DNA of 64,000 bases from CAYZZU01 sp964483105 (GTDB lineage Bacteria; CG2-30-53-67), in assembly GCA_964483105.1 (NCBI GenBank), contig CAYZZU010000009.1:20133-84132 (forward strand), in the 5' to 3' direction. The position numbers and the translations under genes are program-made. How positions within the stretch are numbered: position 1 is the first letter of the stretch; every line of letters begins with the position of its first letter. Positions 35,444 through 44,088 of the stretch are shown here, in pieces. The notes below the pieces were generated by a model that was not told the DNA's origin, did no database searches, and was given only the letters and a program-made list of their open reading frames with translations.

Positions 35444-36925
35444 TCAAAGCGTCCTGGTTCTCGTCCCATGGATCCTTTCCGCTGGCTTCTTCAGGATCTG
35501 ATAGAGCTTCTCATATTCCCGTGCCGAGCGGATCCAGGAAAAATCACAGGCCATGGCATTCCCGATCAACTTCGGGAAAAGGCCATCATCCCGATAGACC
35601 GAAAGGGCCCGTTCAATGGTTTCCAGAAGTTGTGAGGGCGATGCCCCGGAAAACTTGAATCCATTTCCCCGCAGAGTCGTTCCACAAAATTCGGTGATCG
35701 TATCATCCAGCCCGCCGGTGGCCCGAACGATCGGAATGGTGCCGTATCGGAGACTGTACATCTGATTCAACCCGCAAGGTTCGTATCGGGAAGGCATCAG
35801 GAAGAAATCCGAACCGGCTTCGATCCAATGGGCCAGCCGATCGTCATAGGCGATTCTGACACCGATGTTCTCAGGGAATTCCACGGACAGACGGGTCAAT
35901 CGATCCTGGTACTTCCGATCCCCACTGCCGAGTACCACAAGGGCGAGGTCCCTTTCGGCCCATTCCCGCGCGATTTCCGTAATCAGGTCAAACCCCTTCT
36001 GGTCCGTCAGTCGTGAGACGCATCCGAAGAGCGGCCGCCCCAGCCGGGCCTTCAGACCGAAGGTCTCCAGAAGCGCCTTTTTGCACTCCTTTTTCCCTTC
36101 GAGGTCTTCCGCGGAGTATCGCGCGGGAAGAAGGCGGTCCGTTTCCGGATTCCAGAGGCTGTAATCCACCCCGTTCAAGATTCCGAAAAGATCCCGGGAT
36201 CGTTTGCGCAAAACCCCGTCCAGACCGAAACCGAATTCCGGTGTCTGGATCTCCTCGGCATATTTTCTGCTGACCGTTGTGAGCAGATCCGCACCCACCA
36301 GCCCCGCTTTCAAAAAGTTGATCTTCCCGAAGAACTCTATCCCATCGGGTGTAAAAGACTCCCATCCCAGCCCCGTAAAGGGAAGATCATGACGCCAGAA
36401 CACCCCCTGATAACCCAGGTTGTGGATGGTAAAAAGGGTGCTTACCCGGGCAAAAGGACTCCCTGCTTTTCCCGAGTGAAGGAGGAAAGCGGCCAGTCCC
36501 GTCTGCCAGTCGTTGAGATGCAGAACATCCGGGAAAAAACCCAGGGCCTTCATGGATTCAAGAACGGCCCTGGAAAAGAAAATGAAACGGAAGGAGTTGT
36601 CGGGATAATCCCCTTCATCGGTTCCGTAGAGGGAATCCCGGTCGAAATAAGGATCATACCGGACCAGGTAAACCGGGACATCCGATGGAAGGGTGGAGAG
36701 TAAAAGCCCGGCCTGGACCATCCGGTCACCCACCCGTACCTGAATCCGAACGCCCGTTTCATGCAAGGGGATCCCCGCGTGATCCGCCGAACGGTATCTG
36801 GGCAGGATCACCCGGACATCATGCCCCAACTTCTTTAACGCGACCGGAAGACTACCCGCCACATCCGCGAGCCCACCGGATTTCGCGAATGGAAACACCT
36901 CGGAGGCTGCAAACAGGATCTTCAT
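35444..36925 (-). CDS. glgA: Glycogen synthase (ADP-glucose type)
   Basis: GT5 enzyme elongating alpha-1,4-glucan. 493 residues, normal. The N-terminal MKILFAASEVFPFAKSGGLAD holds the KxGGL glucosyl-donor motif (residues 15-19). Further motifs are HLNDWQTGLAAFLL, TIHNLGYQGVFW, FGILNGVDYSLWNPETD, GCVSRLTDQKGFDLI, and the C-terminal FFLMPSRYEPCGLNQMYSLRYGTIPIVRATGGLDDTI region with the catalytic Glu-x7-Glu type loop. With galT, galU and the GH57 enzyme it points to glycogen storage. No glgC or glgB is in the window. Confidence 0.96.
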   Translation of the reverse strand: MKILFAASEVFPFAKSGGLADVAGSLPVALKKLGHDVRVILPRYRSADHAGIPLHETGVRIQVRVGDRMVQAGLLLSTLPSDVPVYLVRYDPYFDRDSLYGTDEGDYPDNSFRFIFFSRAVLESMKALGFFPDVLHLNDWQTGLAAFLLHSGKAGSPFARVSTLFTIHNLGYQGVFWRHDLPFTGLGWESFTPDGIEFFGKINFLKAGLVGADLLTTVSRKYAEEIQTPEFGFGLDGVLRKRSRDLFGILNGVDYSLWNPETDRLLPARYSAEDLEGKKECKKALLETFGLKARLGRPLFGCVSRLTDQKGFDLITEIAREWAERDLALVVLGSGDRKYQDRLTRLSVEFPENIGVRIAYDDRLAHWIEAGSDFFLMPSRYEPCGLNQMYSLRYGTIPIVRATGGLDDTITEFCGTTLRGNGFKFSGASPSQLLETIERALSVYRDDGLFPKLIGNAMACDFSWIRSAREYEKLYQILKKPAERIHGTRTRTL

Positions 36926-36961
36926 GAAACACTCCGATTTCGCAGACAGGACTCACCGGGT

Positions 36962-37960
36962 TCAGACGCGAGCCTCCCGCAGAAATTCCGCAGCCTCTTC
37001 GGGAGGGGTCGGATTGATGTAAAACCCTGAACCCCATTCAAAGCCTGCCACCCGGGTCAGTTTCGGCATGATCTCGATATGCCAGTGATAGTGGTCGTTT
37101 ATCTCCTCTCCGATGGGCGAGGTATGGAGGATGTAATTGTAAGGAGGAACATTCAGGGTTTTGTCGATTCGCTTCAGGGTATCCTGAAGGAGCCACGCCA
37201 ATGGGGCGAACCGCTCCTGCGGCATCAACTCAAAGGAAGAGAAATGTTCTTTCGGCAGAATCCAGGTTTCAAAGGGAAACCTCGGTGTAAACGGTTCAAG
37301 GGCTACATAGTACTCGTTTTCCGATACCACCCGGGTCCGTGTTTCCAACTCCTGGTGGATAATATCGCAATAGATGCAGCGCTCCTTGTACCGGTAGTGC
37401 GTCAGGGCGCCCTGGATTTCCTCGGCCACCCTCTTGGGCACGATGGGAAGGGCGATCAACTGAGAATGGGAATGCACCAGAGAAGCCCCCGCGGATATCC
37501 CTTCGTTTTTGAATATCAGAATATACTTGAAGCGCGAATCCCGTTTCAGGTCCTCGAACCGCTCCCGGTAGGCCCAGAGCGCGTCCTCCACCTTTTCCAC
37601 CGGGAGGGTACTCAAGGTTTTTTCATGGTGAGGGGTTTCAATGATCACCTCATGCGCTCCCACCCCGTTCATTTTATCGTAGATTCCGTCCCCCCGTTTT
37701 TTCAGATCTCCCTCAATCTCCAGGGCCGGGAATTTATTGGCAACCACGCGGAGGCTCCACCCCTCCATATTGGGGGCGGAGTTATTCTTCCGGTAGGCCA
37801 GGATCTCAGGTGGCGTCACCTTTTCGTTTCCATAACAGAACGGGCAGAACCCCCCATTCCCTTTGTGCAGGGTTTCCCCGAAATCGGTAGGCCGTTTGCC
37901 CCGGTTTGTGGAGATGATGACCCACCTCCCGATGATCGGATCCTTTCGAAGTTCAGGCAT
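36962..37960 (-). CDS. galT: Galactose-1-phosphate uridylyltransferase
   Basis: Transfers UMP between UDP-glucose and galactose 1-phosphate, or acts in a related sugar-nucleotide exchange. 332 residues from the ATG with AGGAG upstream; the longer frame to 38017 has no support. It begins MPELRKDPIIGRWVIIS, has two zinc Cys pairs (CPFCYGNE about residue 40; CIYCDII about 180), and the HIT-like active motif LVHSHSQLIALP near 160. The active triad reads HSH where the classical enzyme has HPH, a variant common in bacterial archaeal-type GalT. First gene of the galT-glgA-kinase run. Confidence 0.9.
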   Translation of the reverse strand: MPELRKDPIIGRWVIISTNRGKRPTDFGETLHKGNGGFCPFCYGNEKVTPPEILAYRKNNSAPNMEGWSLRVVANKFPALEIEGDLKKRGDGIYDKMNGVGAHEVIIETPHHEKTLSTLPVEKVEDALWAYRERFEDLKRDSRFKYILIFKNEGISAGASLVHSHSQLIALPIVPKRVAEEIQGALTHYRYKERCIYCDIIHQELETRTRVVSENEYYVALEPFTPRFPFETWILPKEHFSSFELMPQERFAPLAWLLQDTLKRIDKTLNVPPYNYILHTSPIGEEINDHYHWHIEIMPKLTRVAGFEWGSGFYINPTPPEEAAEFLREARV

Positions 37961-38187
37961 GTGATCTCCTATGCTTCGCTCCGCCTGCCCCTGCTCGAAG
38001 TCAAAACGGGCGAACAAACGGGAAAAAGTTTATTTTAAAATAAGTTAGAGAAACAAAAAACTGTTCAAAATATACCATTACCCCATTGAAGGCGCAACTG
38101 AAATTTTTCTTGACAGGGAAACAAGTTAAGTGAAAAATACAGATCATGTGGGGTAACCCGTTTCCAAACCGACAGGATCAGATATCC

Positions 38188-38688
38188 ATGTCCAGTTCCG
38201 CTTCAAGAAAATACGCGCCCGGGAATCCGATAACCGCCGGCAGTATCCTTCAGGGGTTGCTCAAAGATTTCGGGATCGATCGGATGATCATACGCTATCG
38301 TGTCTGGTCCGTGTGGGAAGAGATTGTAGGCAAACAGATCGCCGCCCATACCCGTCCCGGGTTTTATCTGGGGGATTGTCTGTTTGTCATTGTGGATCAT
38401 TCCGCCTGGATGCATCAACTCATTTTTCTCAAAGAACCGATTCTCGCCAAGATCAACGCGGAAATCGGTCCCGATTCCCTGTCGGAGATCCGGTTTCGTC
38501 TCGGACCCGTGCCTCCCCCCCCCCGTCCCAGGTTGATGTCTTTCCGCAAGATTCCTCCGCTCCGGGACGCGGAACGGAAAGAAGTTGAGGTCACCCTGCG
38601 CGGGCTTCCTTCTTCCGAATGGAGAGAAACCCTTCGTCGTGTCATGATAAAGGATTTATCCTCGAAAGAGGTTCAACCCTCAAAGTGA
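38188..38688 (+). CDS. DciA-like (DUF721) protein
   Basis: 166 residues from the ATG at 38188; a start at 38146 would add 14. The central AGSILQGLLKDFGIDRMIIRYRVWSVWEEIVGKQIAAHTRPGFYLGDCLFVIVDHSAWMHQL pattern, with W-xx-VVG and the beta strand ending SAWxxxL, is the DUF721 domain, whose DciA members load the replicative helicase. The C-terminal third is proline/charged and differs from DnaA-linked copies. Transcribed alone, 39 bp upstream of the sigma factor gene. The family is clear; the helicase role is inferred. Confidence 0.8.
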   Translation: MSSSASRKYAPGNPITAGSILQGLLKDFGIDRMIIRYRVWSVWEEIVGKQIAAHTRPGFYLGDCLFVIVDHSAWMHQLIFLKEPILAKINAEIGPDSLSEIRFRLGPVPPPPRPRLMSFRKIPPLRDAERKEVEVTLRGLPSSEWRETLRRVMIKDLSSKEVQPSK

Positions 38689-38727
38689 CTCTCGGATTTT
38701 GCCCGGTCTCTCGCGAAAAGCGTGTTC

Positions 38728-39639
38728 ATGAAGAAAAAAGAAACCCCTCTGATTAAAAATCCGGCAACGAAGAACACTCTGGTCAAGAGTGATCCCCTGC
38801 AGAGATATCTTGCCGAAATTCGGGGATATCCTCTTTTGACTCCGGAGGAAGAGCATCGACTGGCGGTCCGTTATTTTCAGACCGGCGAGATGCAAATCGC
38901 CCAGAAACTTGTGATGGGGAATCTTCGACTGGTGGTAAAAATAGCCTTCGAATTTGTCCGTTTTTATCAGAACGCCCTGGACCTGATTCAGGAGGGCAAC
39001 ATCGGGCTGATCCAGGCCGTGAAAAAATTTGATCCCTTCAAGGGGGTGAAACTCTCTACCTACGCAGCGTGGTGGATTCGCGCCTATATCCTGAAATTCA
39101 TTATGCACAACTACCGGATCTACAAGGTCGGAACCACCGCGGCCCAGAAAAAGCTTTTTTACAAGCTCAATCAGGAAGTGGAACGACTCGCATCGCTGGG
39201 GGAGACCCCCACTCCCAAGCTGCTGGCCAAACGTTTCGATGTCCGGGAATCGGATGTTCTCGAAATGCAGCAGATTCTGAAGGGAGAGGATCTCTCCCTC
39301 GATGCACCGATCGAAGAGGACTCAGAAACTTCACTGCTCCATTTCTTCTCCACCCGGGAAAATCCCGTGGATGAACAAATGGCACAGGATGAGATCATGA
39401 AACTCTTCCAGGAAAAAGTGCGGGCCTTTTCGTCGACCCTGGGAGAGAAGGAGCAGGCCATTTTACAAAGACGTCTTTTGTCTGATCCTCCGGAAACCCT
39501 GCAGGAAATCGGGGATTCCTTCGGAATCAGCCGTGAAAGAACCCGCCAGATTGAGAAGAAGGTGATTCGGAAACTCAAAGATTATCTCTCCCGGTTTGAT
39601 GAGTTTTCAGAGATTCGAATGAACCCGGAGTCCCTGTAA
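38728..39639 (+). CDS. rpoH: RNA polymerase sigma factor, sigma-32 (RpoH) type
   Basis: 303 residues from ATG 38728 (a GTG six bases earlier is also in frame). Region 1.2/2.1 is DPLQRYLAEIRGYPLLTPEEEHRL; region 2.2-2.4 is GNLRLVVKIAF, NALDLIQEGNIGLIQAVKKFDPFKGVKLSTYAAWWIRAYI; the RpoH box has QKKLFYKLNQE, equivalent to QRKLFFNLRK in E. coli; region 4 has the helix-turn-helix LQEIGDSFGISRERTRQIEKKVIRKL. It lacks region 1.1. Heat-shock or general stress control is the expected role. No RNA thermometer was evident upstream. Confidence 0.88.
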   Translation: MKKKETPLIKNPATKNTLVKSDPLQRYLAEIRGYPLLTPEEEHRLAVRYFQTGEMQIAQKLVMGNLRLVVKIAFEFVRFYQNALDLIQEGNIGLIQAVKKFDPFKGVKLSTYAAWWIRAYILKFIMHNYRIYKVGTTAAQKKLFYKLNQEVERLASLGETPTPKLLAKRFDVRESDVLEMQQILKGEDLSLDAPIEEDSETSLLHFFSTRENPVDEQMAQDEIMKLFQEKVRAFSSTLGEKEQAILQRRLLSDPPETLQEIGDSFGISRERTRQIEKKVIRKLKDYLSRFDEFSEIRMNPESL

Positions 39640-39714
39640 GAGGGGCTTTGACGGGACCGGACGGGAACGCATCAGGAGGAGGGACCGCGTCCGATCGGGA
39701 AAGGAACGGCAGAC

Positions 39715-41139
39715 ATGACAGGTCATCGCATTGTGGTAATCGGCGGCGGGATCTCCGGATTGGCTGCGGCATATGCCCTCCAGGAGGGCGCAGCCGGAAA
39801 AGGAATCCCCATTGAGTTAACGATTCTGGAGCAGGAGGAACGTCCGGGTGGTAAGATCCGGAGTGTCCGGGACCAGGGATTCCTGTGTGAATACGGCCCG
39901 AATGGTTTTCTGGACAACAAACCTGCAACTCTGGAATTCTGTCGAAGGCTGGGAGTTGACGGCCGCCTTTTGAGGAGCAGGGATGAGGCCCGCAGGCGTT
40001 TTATCTATTCCGGGGGGAAGTTGCACCGCCTCCCGGAGAGTCCACCGGCTTTTTTTCTTTCGCGTCTACTCTCCATGCGGGGGCGCCTGAGAATGATCGG
40101 GGAACTCTTCGCAAAAAAGGCGCCGGAGGGGGTAGATGAAACACTGGCGGACTTCGCGAGACGGAGATTAGGGCAGGAAGCCCTGGACAAATTGATCGCT
40201 CCGATGGTCTCGGGGATCTTCGCCGGCGACCCGGAGACCATGAGTCTGAAGAGTTGTTTTCCCCGGATCGCGGAACTGGAGGCCCAATATGGAAGCCTGA
40301 TTCGTGCCATGATCCATCTCCAACGGGCGAAAAAGCGCCAGGGGAATGGAGACCGTTCCGGTGCCGGTCCCGCCGGTCCTGGGGGCGTTCTCACCTCTTT
40401 TGAAGGGGGGTTGGAAGACCTGGTCCATTCCCTTCAGGCCGCCCTTGCCGGGGGGGTCCGTACATCGTCCGGGGTCACCGCCCTGGAAAAGGGACAAGGG
40501 GATTCCCCATACAGGATCCACCTGTCGGGTCAAGGAGGGACGATCGAAACGGATGTTGTGATCCTGGCGGTGCCGGCCTATGTCGCTTCCGGAATCCTCG
40601 GAGGAATCGACCCGGACTGCCGACCGATCCTGGATCGCATTCCATATGCCCCTCTCTCCGTAATCTGCATGGGGTACCCCAAAAAGGCGATTCCCATGCC
40701 GGTCGATGGGTTCGGTTTTCTGATTCCCGACAGAGAGGGAATACGAATCCTGGGAACCCTCTGGGATTCAAGCATCTTCCCCGGACGGGCACCCGAAGGG
40801 TACGTCTCGCTCCGCAGTATGGCTGGAGGGGCGCGTCATCCCGAATACGGGCTGTTCAGTGAAGAAAAGGTCTTGGCCAATACCCGGAAGGAGCTGAAGA
40901 AAATCATGGGGATTTCGTCTCCACCCGATTTCGTCAGGATCTTCCGGCATGAAAAGGCGATCCCCCAGTATGTAGTCGGGCATGCCGAGGCGGTCAGGAA
41001 ACTCGAACGGATCGTCTCTGAACGCCACGCGGGTCTCTTCCTGACCGGAAACGCCTTTCATGGAATCGGGATCAACGACTGCGTGGCGAGCGCGGAATGC
41101 GTGGCGGAACGGGTGCTGGAGTTTCTCACCAGGGAATAG
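39715..41139 (+). CDS. hemY: Oxygen-dependent-type protoporphyrinogen/coproporphyrinogen oxidase
   Basis: 474 residues, FAD enzyme of late heme synthesis. The Rossmann FAD motif IVVIGGGISGLAAAYAL is at 5-21, followed by ILEQEERPGGKIRS, the substrate region EYGPNGFLDNKPATLEF, PMVSGIFAGDPETMSLKSCFP and the C-terminal GNAFHGIGINDCVASAECVAERVL. The HemY family includes both protoporphyrinogen oxidase and the coproporphyrinogen III oxidase of the coproporphyrin route; the sequence alone does not decide. Single gene, ATG with a GGAAAGGAACGG leader. Confidence 0.93.
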   Translation: MTGHRIVVIGGGISGLAAAYALQEGAAGKGIPIELTILEQEERPGGKIRSVRDQGFLCEYGPNGFLDNKPATLEFCRRLGVDGRLLRSRDEARRRFIYSGGKLHRLPESPPAFFLSRLLSMRGRLRMIGELFAKKAPEGVDETLADFARRRLGQEALDKLIAPMVSGIFAGDPETMSLKSCFPRIAELEAQYGSLIRAMIHLQRAKKRQGNGDRSGAGPAGPGGVLTSFEGGLEDLVHSLQAALAGGVRTSSGVTALEKGQGDSPYRIHLSGQGGTIETDVVILAVPAYVASGILGGIDPDCRPILDRIPYAPLSVICMGYPKKAIPMPVDGFGFLIPDREGIRILGTLWDSSIFPGRAPEGYVSLRSMAGGARHPEYGLFSEEKVLANTRKELKKIMGISSPPDFVRIFRHEKAIPQYVVGHAEAVRKLERIVSERHAGLFLTGNAFHGIGINDCVASAECVAERVLEFLTRE

Positions 41140-41267
41140 TCTCCATCTTTCTGTGGCGTGGGGAAGCGGAAGCCGTTCAACACGGCCATACCAGGACAGG
41201 AGCTCAACGAAAGCCACCTGGTGCGTGGAAGGACTGGAATTCCGCCCCCCCACCTGAGTCGTGACGA

Positions 41268-41924
41268 TTATTCCCGCCAGAGATGGATCTCCCTCGCGAT
41301 CTCCCGATCCAGTGCCAGGGTTGTCTCCTCGAAAAGGATGACGAGGGCGGGCTGTTTCTGGTGGACCTTGACAAGAGTGCCGGGGAAAAGGCCCATGGAA
41401 CTCAATTGATCCAGCCGGTTGTGGTCCCGGGTTGAGATATAGGCGATTCTCCCTTCTTCACCCGGCGCGAAATCGGCCAGGGAAGAGATCAGGCTTCGGA
41501 TCCGGGTCCTCCTCTCGGAACAGCACGCCCCTTTCGGAATCGGTTTCCCGTGCGGGCAGACTCTGGGATGCCCCAACAAGGTGCAAATGCTCTCCGTAAG
41601 CTCCCGGCTCAGGGCGTGTTCCAGATCACAGGCGGACTCCTCGATCTGTTGTACATCCTTCAGGACCAGGATGTCTGCGATCAGGCGTTCCGCGAGGCGG
41701 TGCCGCCGGATGATCCTGCTGGAAAGCTGCTTTCCTTTCGGGGTGCTCTGGATCTTTCCGTCCGGCTTGACAACGATCAACTCCTCCTGTTTCAGGATTT
41801 CGATCTGTTCAGGTTTCAACGGATGGTTCAGATACCCCGCCTGCAGGTCCTGGATGGTCACCGTCCCCTTTTCTTCAAGGATCCCCACCAGTTCCATGGC
41901 CTCTTCCCGTTCCTCTTTATACAT
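41268..41924 (-). CDS. DtxR-type iron regulator fused to a FeoA domain
   Basis: 218 residues from the ATG with AGGAGG 10 nt upstream. The N-terminal winged helix-turn-helix and dimer domain (to about 140) contain the metal-ligand pattern of DtxR/IdeR: C in ACDLEHALS, E/H residues in the EESACDLEH and SRELTESICTLLGHPRVCPHGKPIP stretch. The C-terminal 75 residues are a FeoA/SH3-like domain (IAYISTRDHNRLDQLSSMGLFPGTLVKV). It follows feoB by 14 bp in the same operon, so it can both repress the operon and serve as the FeoA partner. A 17-bp palindrome ahead of feoB is the likely operator. Confidence 0.88.
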   Translation of the reverse strand: MYKEEREEAMELVGILEEKGTVTIQDLQAGYLNHPLKPEQIEILKQEELIVVKPDGKIQSTPKGKQLSSRIIRRHRLAERLIADILVLKDVQQIEESACDLEHALSRELTESICTLLGHPRVCPHGKPIPKGACCSERRTRIRSLISSLADFAPGEEGRIAYISTRDHNRLDQLSSMGLFPGTLVKVHQKQPALVILFEETTLALDREIAREIHLWRE

Positions 41925-41938
41925 CACCTCTTCTCCTC

Positions 41939-43900
41939 CTAAAAAATCCGGAGTACCCGCAAAAGCAGGTTCAGGACTCCTCCGACCAGGATCGCATACA
42001 CCAGAATGAAAAGAACCATATACAACGATTTTCTTTTCCCGTGTTCCTTGATCATCACTAAATAGTTGGCCAGGCAGGGCACGAAGAGGACCATGACCGT
42101 GGTACTGACCACGAGCTGGACCATGTCGAGCTTCGCCTGAGAAGCCATCCGGAACAATCCCGCAGCCCCGTAATCCCGCCTCAGGAAACCGAGAATGAAG
42201 GCTTCGGCGGTCTCCGGAGGGAGATCCAGGACCCCCCGAAGTATGGGAGCGAACGCACGTTCAATTCCACCAATCAGTCCGAGGCGATTTAAAAGAAAAA
42301 GCACAAAGGTGCCCAGCATGAAGAGCGGAACCGCTTCCTTTAAAAACCATTTCACCCGGTAAAAGGTCTTGACGACGACGTTCATCAACTTGGGAATTCG
42401 AAGCGGGGGAATCTCGATCATAAACTCTGAACTCTTCCCCGGAAGCACCCTGGCGGCGAGGTAACCGACGATCAGCAGTTGCAAAAGGACCGTCACGGCC
42501 ACGATCCCCAGGGCGGTCAGGGAGAGCCCGCCTAAAAGGCCCATGATCACCCCCAATTGGGCCGAGCAGGGAATTCCGAGCGCAAGCAGCAGGGTGGCGA
42601 TGATCCGTTCTTTCTTCGTCTCCAGAATCCGGGTGGTCAGGGTCGCCATGGTATCACACCCCAGCCCGAGAACCATGGGCAACACGGCCCGCCCGTTCAG
42701 ACCGATTTTCTTGAAAATCTTGTTCGACATCACCGTGAGACGCGGGAGGTATCCTGAATCCTCCAGGAGTCCGAAAAAGAGAAAGAAGAAGCTCACCACC
42801 GGAAGGACGATCGCCACGGAGTAAGTCAGCCCCACGGAAAGAATGCCGTATTCCCCTACCATCAGATCATGGATCAGGGGAAAGGGAAAGATCGCGTCCA
42901 GAATCCATGTAAAAAAAGGGGTGATGTATCTTCCGAATACCACACGTTCCAGGTAGTCCACGCAAATCCCGGCCCCCAGGCGCCCCACCAGAAGGTACAT
43001 GCAATACAGGAGAAGCATCAGGATCGGAATTCCCCAGATGGGGTGCATCGCCAGGTTCCCCAGTCTTTCTCTCCGGATGGATCGGGAGGGCCCTTCCAAC
43101 CGGACGCAATCTTTGAAAACGCGGTCGACCCATTCCTGCCTCTTTCGAAGAATCACATAGCCCAGGGGGTCGGGAAAAGCCTCGCCGGTCCGACGGATGA
43201 TCTCCCCGATCGCGTCCAGGTCGAGAGTTCCCTTGATCTCGGAAAGAAGCTTCAGGAGATGCCGATCTCCCGCCAAAAGGGCCAGCGAGAGAAATCGTTT
43301 GGACAGATGAGTCACCGGCAGGTGTTCGGAGATCTCCAGAACGGCCTGTTCGATTACGGCCGGGAACCGGATCGTTTGATTACTGATCCGGAAATCGGAG
43401 AGGGATTTACGGATCCTCCGAAGCCCCCTCCTTTCCGTCGCCACGGTAGGGATCACCTGAATTCCAAGGAGATCCGCGAGTTTTTCCGTATCGATCCGGA
43501 TTCCCCTCTCCTCCGATTCATCGTACATGTTCAGGACGAGGGCCATGGGGAACCCCATATCGGAAAGCTGGGAGTGGATCAGGAGAGCGCGTTTGAGATT
43601 CTTGGCGTCCGCCACCTGCAGGATTCCGGCCTCCTCGGATCTCAACAGAATCTGCCGGGTCACCTCTTCATCCTCCGACTTCGGAATGAGACTGTTGATG
43701 CCCGGGCTGTCGATGATCTTGAGTGTCTCAGGAGTCTTGCCCGGAGTCTGAATAATCCCTTCCGTAATTTCCACCGATGTGCCGGGGTAGTTGGAAACCG
43801 TCACGTATTTCCCGGTCAGAAGACCGAAGATCACACTCTTCCCCACATTGGGGTTGCCCACAAGAATCGCCGATTTCAGCTGAGATTGTTCCCGTGTCAA
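41939..43900 (-). CDS. feoB: Ferrous iron transporter FeoB
   Basis: GTP-dependent Fe(II) permease of the inner membrane. I place the start at TTG 43900, which has AGGGAG 6 nt upstream and gives MTREQSQLKSAILVGNPNVGKS; the longer frame to 43936 starts with another TTG inside a palindrome. 653 residues: G1 GNPNVGKS (15-22), G3 DSPGINS, G4-like LVLNMYDE, then a helical GDI-like linker and about ten membrane spans with the Gate segments LPMVLGLGCDTMATLTTRILETKKER and IPCSAQLGVIMGLLG. The C-terminal FeoB cytoplasmic extension is short. Operon with the DtxR-FeoA fusion. Confidence 0.95.
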   Translation of the reverse strand: MTREQSQLKSAILVGNPNVGKSVIFGLLTGKYVTVSNYPGTSVEITEGIIQTPGKTPETLKIIDSPGINSLIPKSEDEEVTRQILLRSEEAGILQVADAKNLKRALLIHSQLSDMGFPMALVLNMYDESEERGIRIDTEKLADLLGIQVIPTVATERRGLRRIRKSLSDFRISNQTIRFPAVIEQAVLEISEHLPVTHLSKRFLSLALLAGDRHLLKLLSEIKGTLDLDAIGEIIRRTGEAFPDPLGYVILRKRQEWVDRVFKDCVRLEGPSRSIRRERLGNLAMHPIWGIPILMLLLYCMYLLVGRLGAGICVDYLERVVFGRYITPFFTWILDAIFPFPLIHDLMVGEYGILSVGLTYSVAIVLPVVSFFFLFFGLLEDSGYLPRLTVMSNKIFKKIGLNGRAVLPMVLGLGCDTMATLTTRILETKKERIIATLLLALGIPCSAQLGVIMGLLGGLSLTALGIVAVTVLLQLLIVGYLAARVLPGKSSEFMIEIPPLRIPKLMNVVVKTFYRVKWFLKEAVPLFMLGTFVLFLLNRLGLIGGIERAFAPILRGVLDLPPETAEAFILGFLRRDYGAAGLFRMASQAKLDMVQLVVSTTVMVLFVPCLANYLVMIKEHGKRKSLYMVLFILVYAILVGGVLNLLLRVLRIF

Positions 43901-43937
43901 GATACACTCCCTGATTTTTACGGTGAGACGGACCAAC

Positions 43938-43954
43938 TTGTTATCCTATTACAA
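43938..43954. promoter_or_regulatory. Palindrome before feoB, likely DtxR-family operator
   Basis: TTGTTATCCTATTACAA: a 7-3-7 inverted repeat with 6 of 7 matching pairs, 38 bp upstream of the feoB start. Its position and the downstream DtxR-type gene suggest iron-dependent autoregulation. Confidence 0.5.
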
Positions 43955-43983
43955 AGACGGGTGGAAAACAACTCGGATTTCAC

Positions 43984-44012
43984 TTGAATTTTCAGGGTTC
44001 ATTGCCTATCAT
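43984..44012 (+). promoter_or_regulatory. Promoter of nadE
   Basis: TTGAAT at 43984-43989, 17-bp spacer, TATCAT at 44007-44012, 76 bp before the nadE start. Confidence 0.55.
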
Positions 44013-44088
44013 GTAACGATTCAGCTGCCGGCTGAGTCCTGAATTGTGACCCGAATCAGTGCCTGCGGGATCCGGATGAGGTAGCTCC

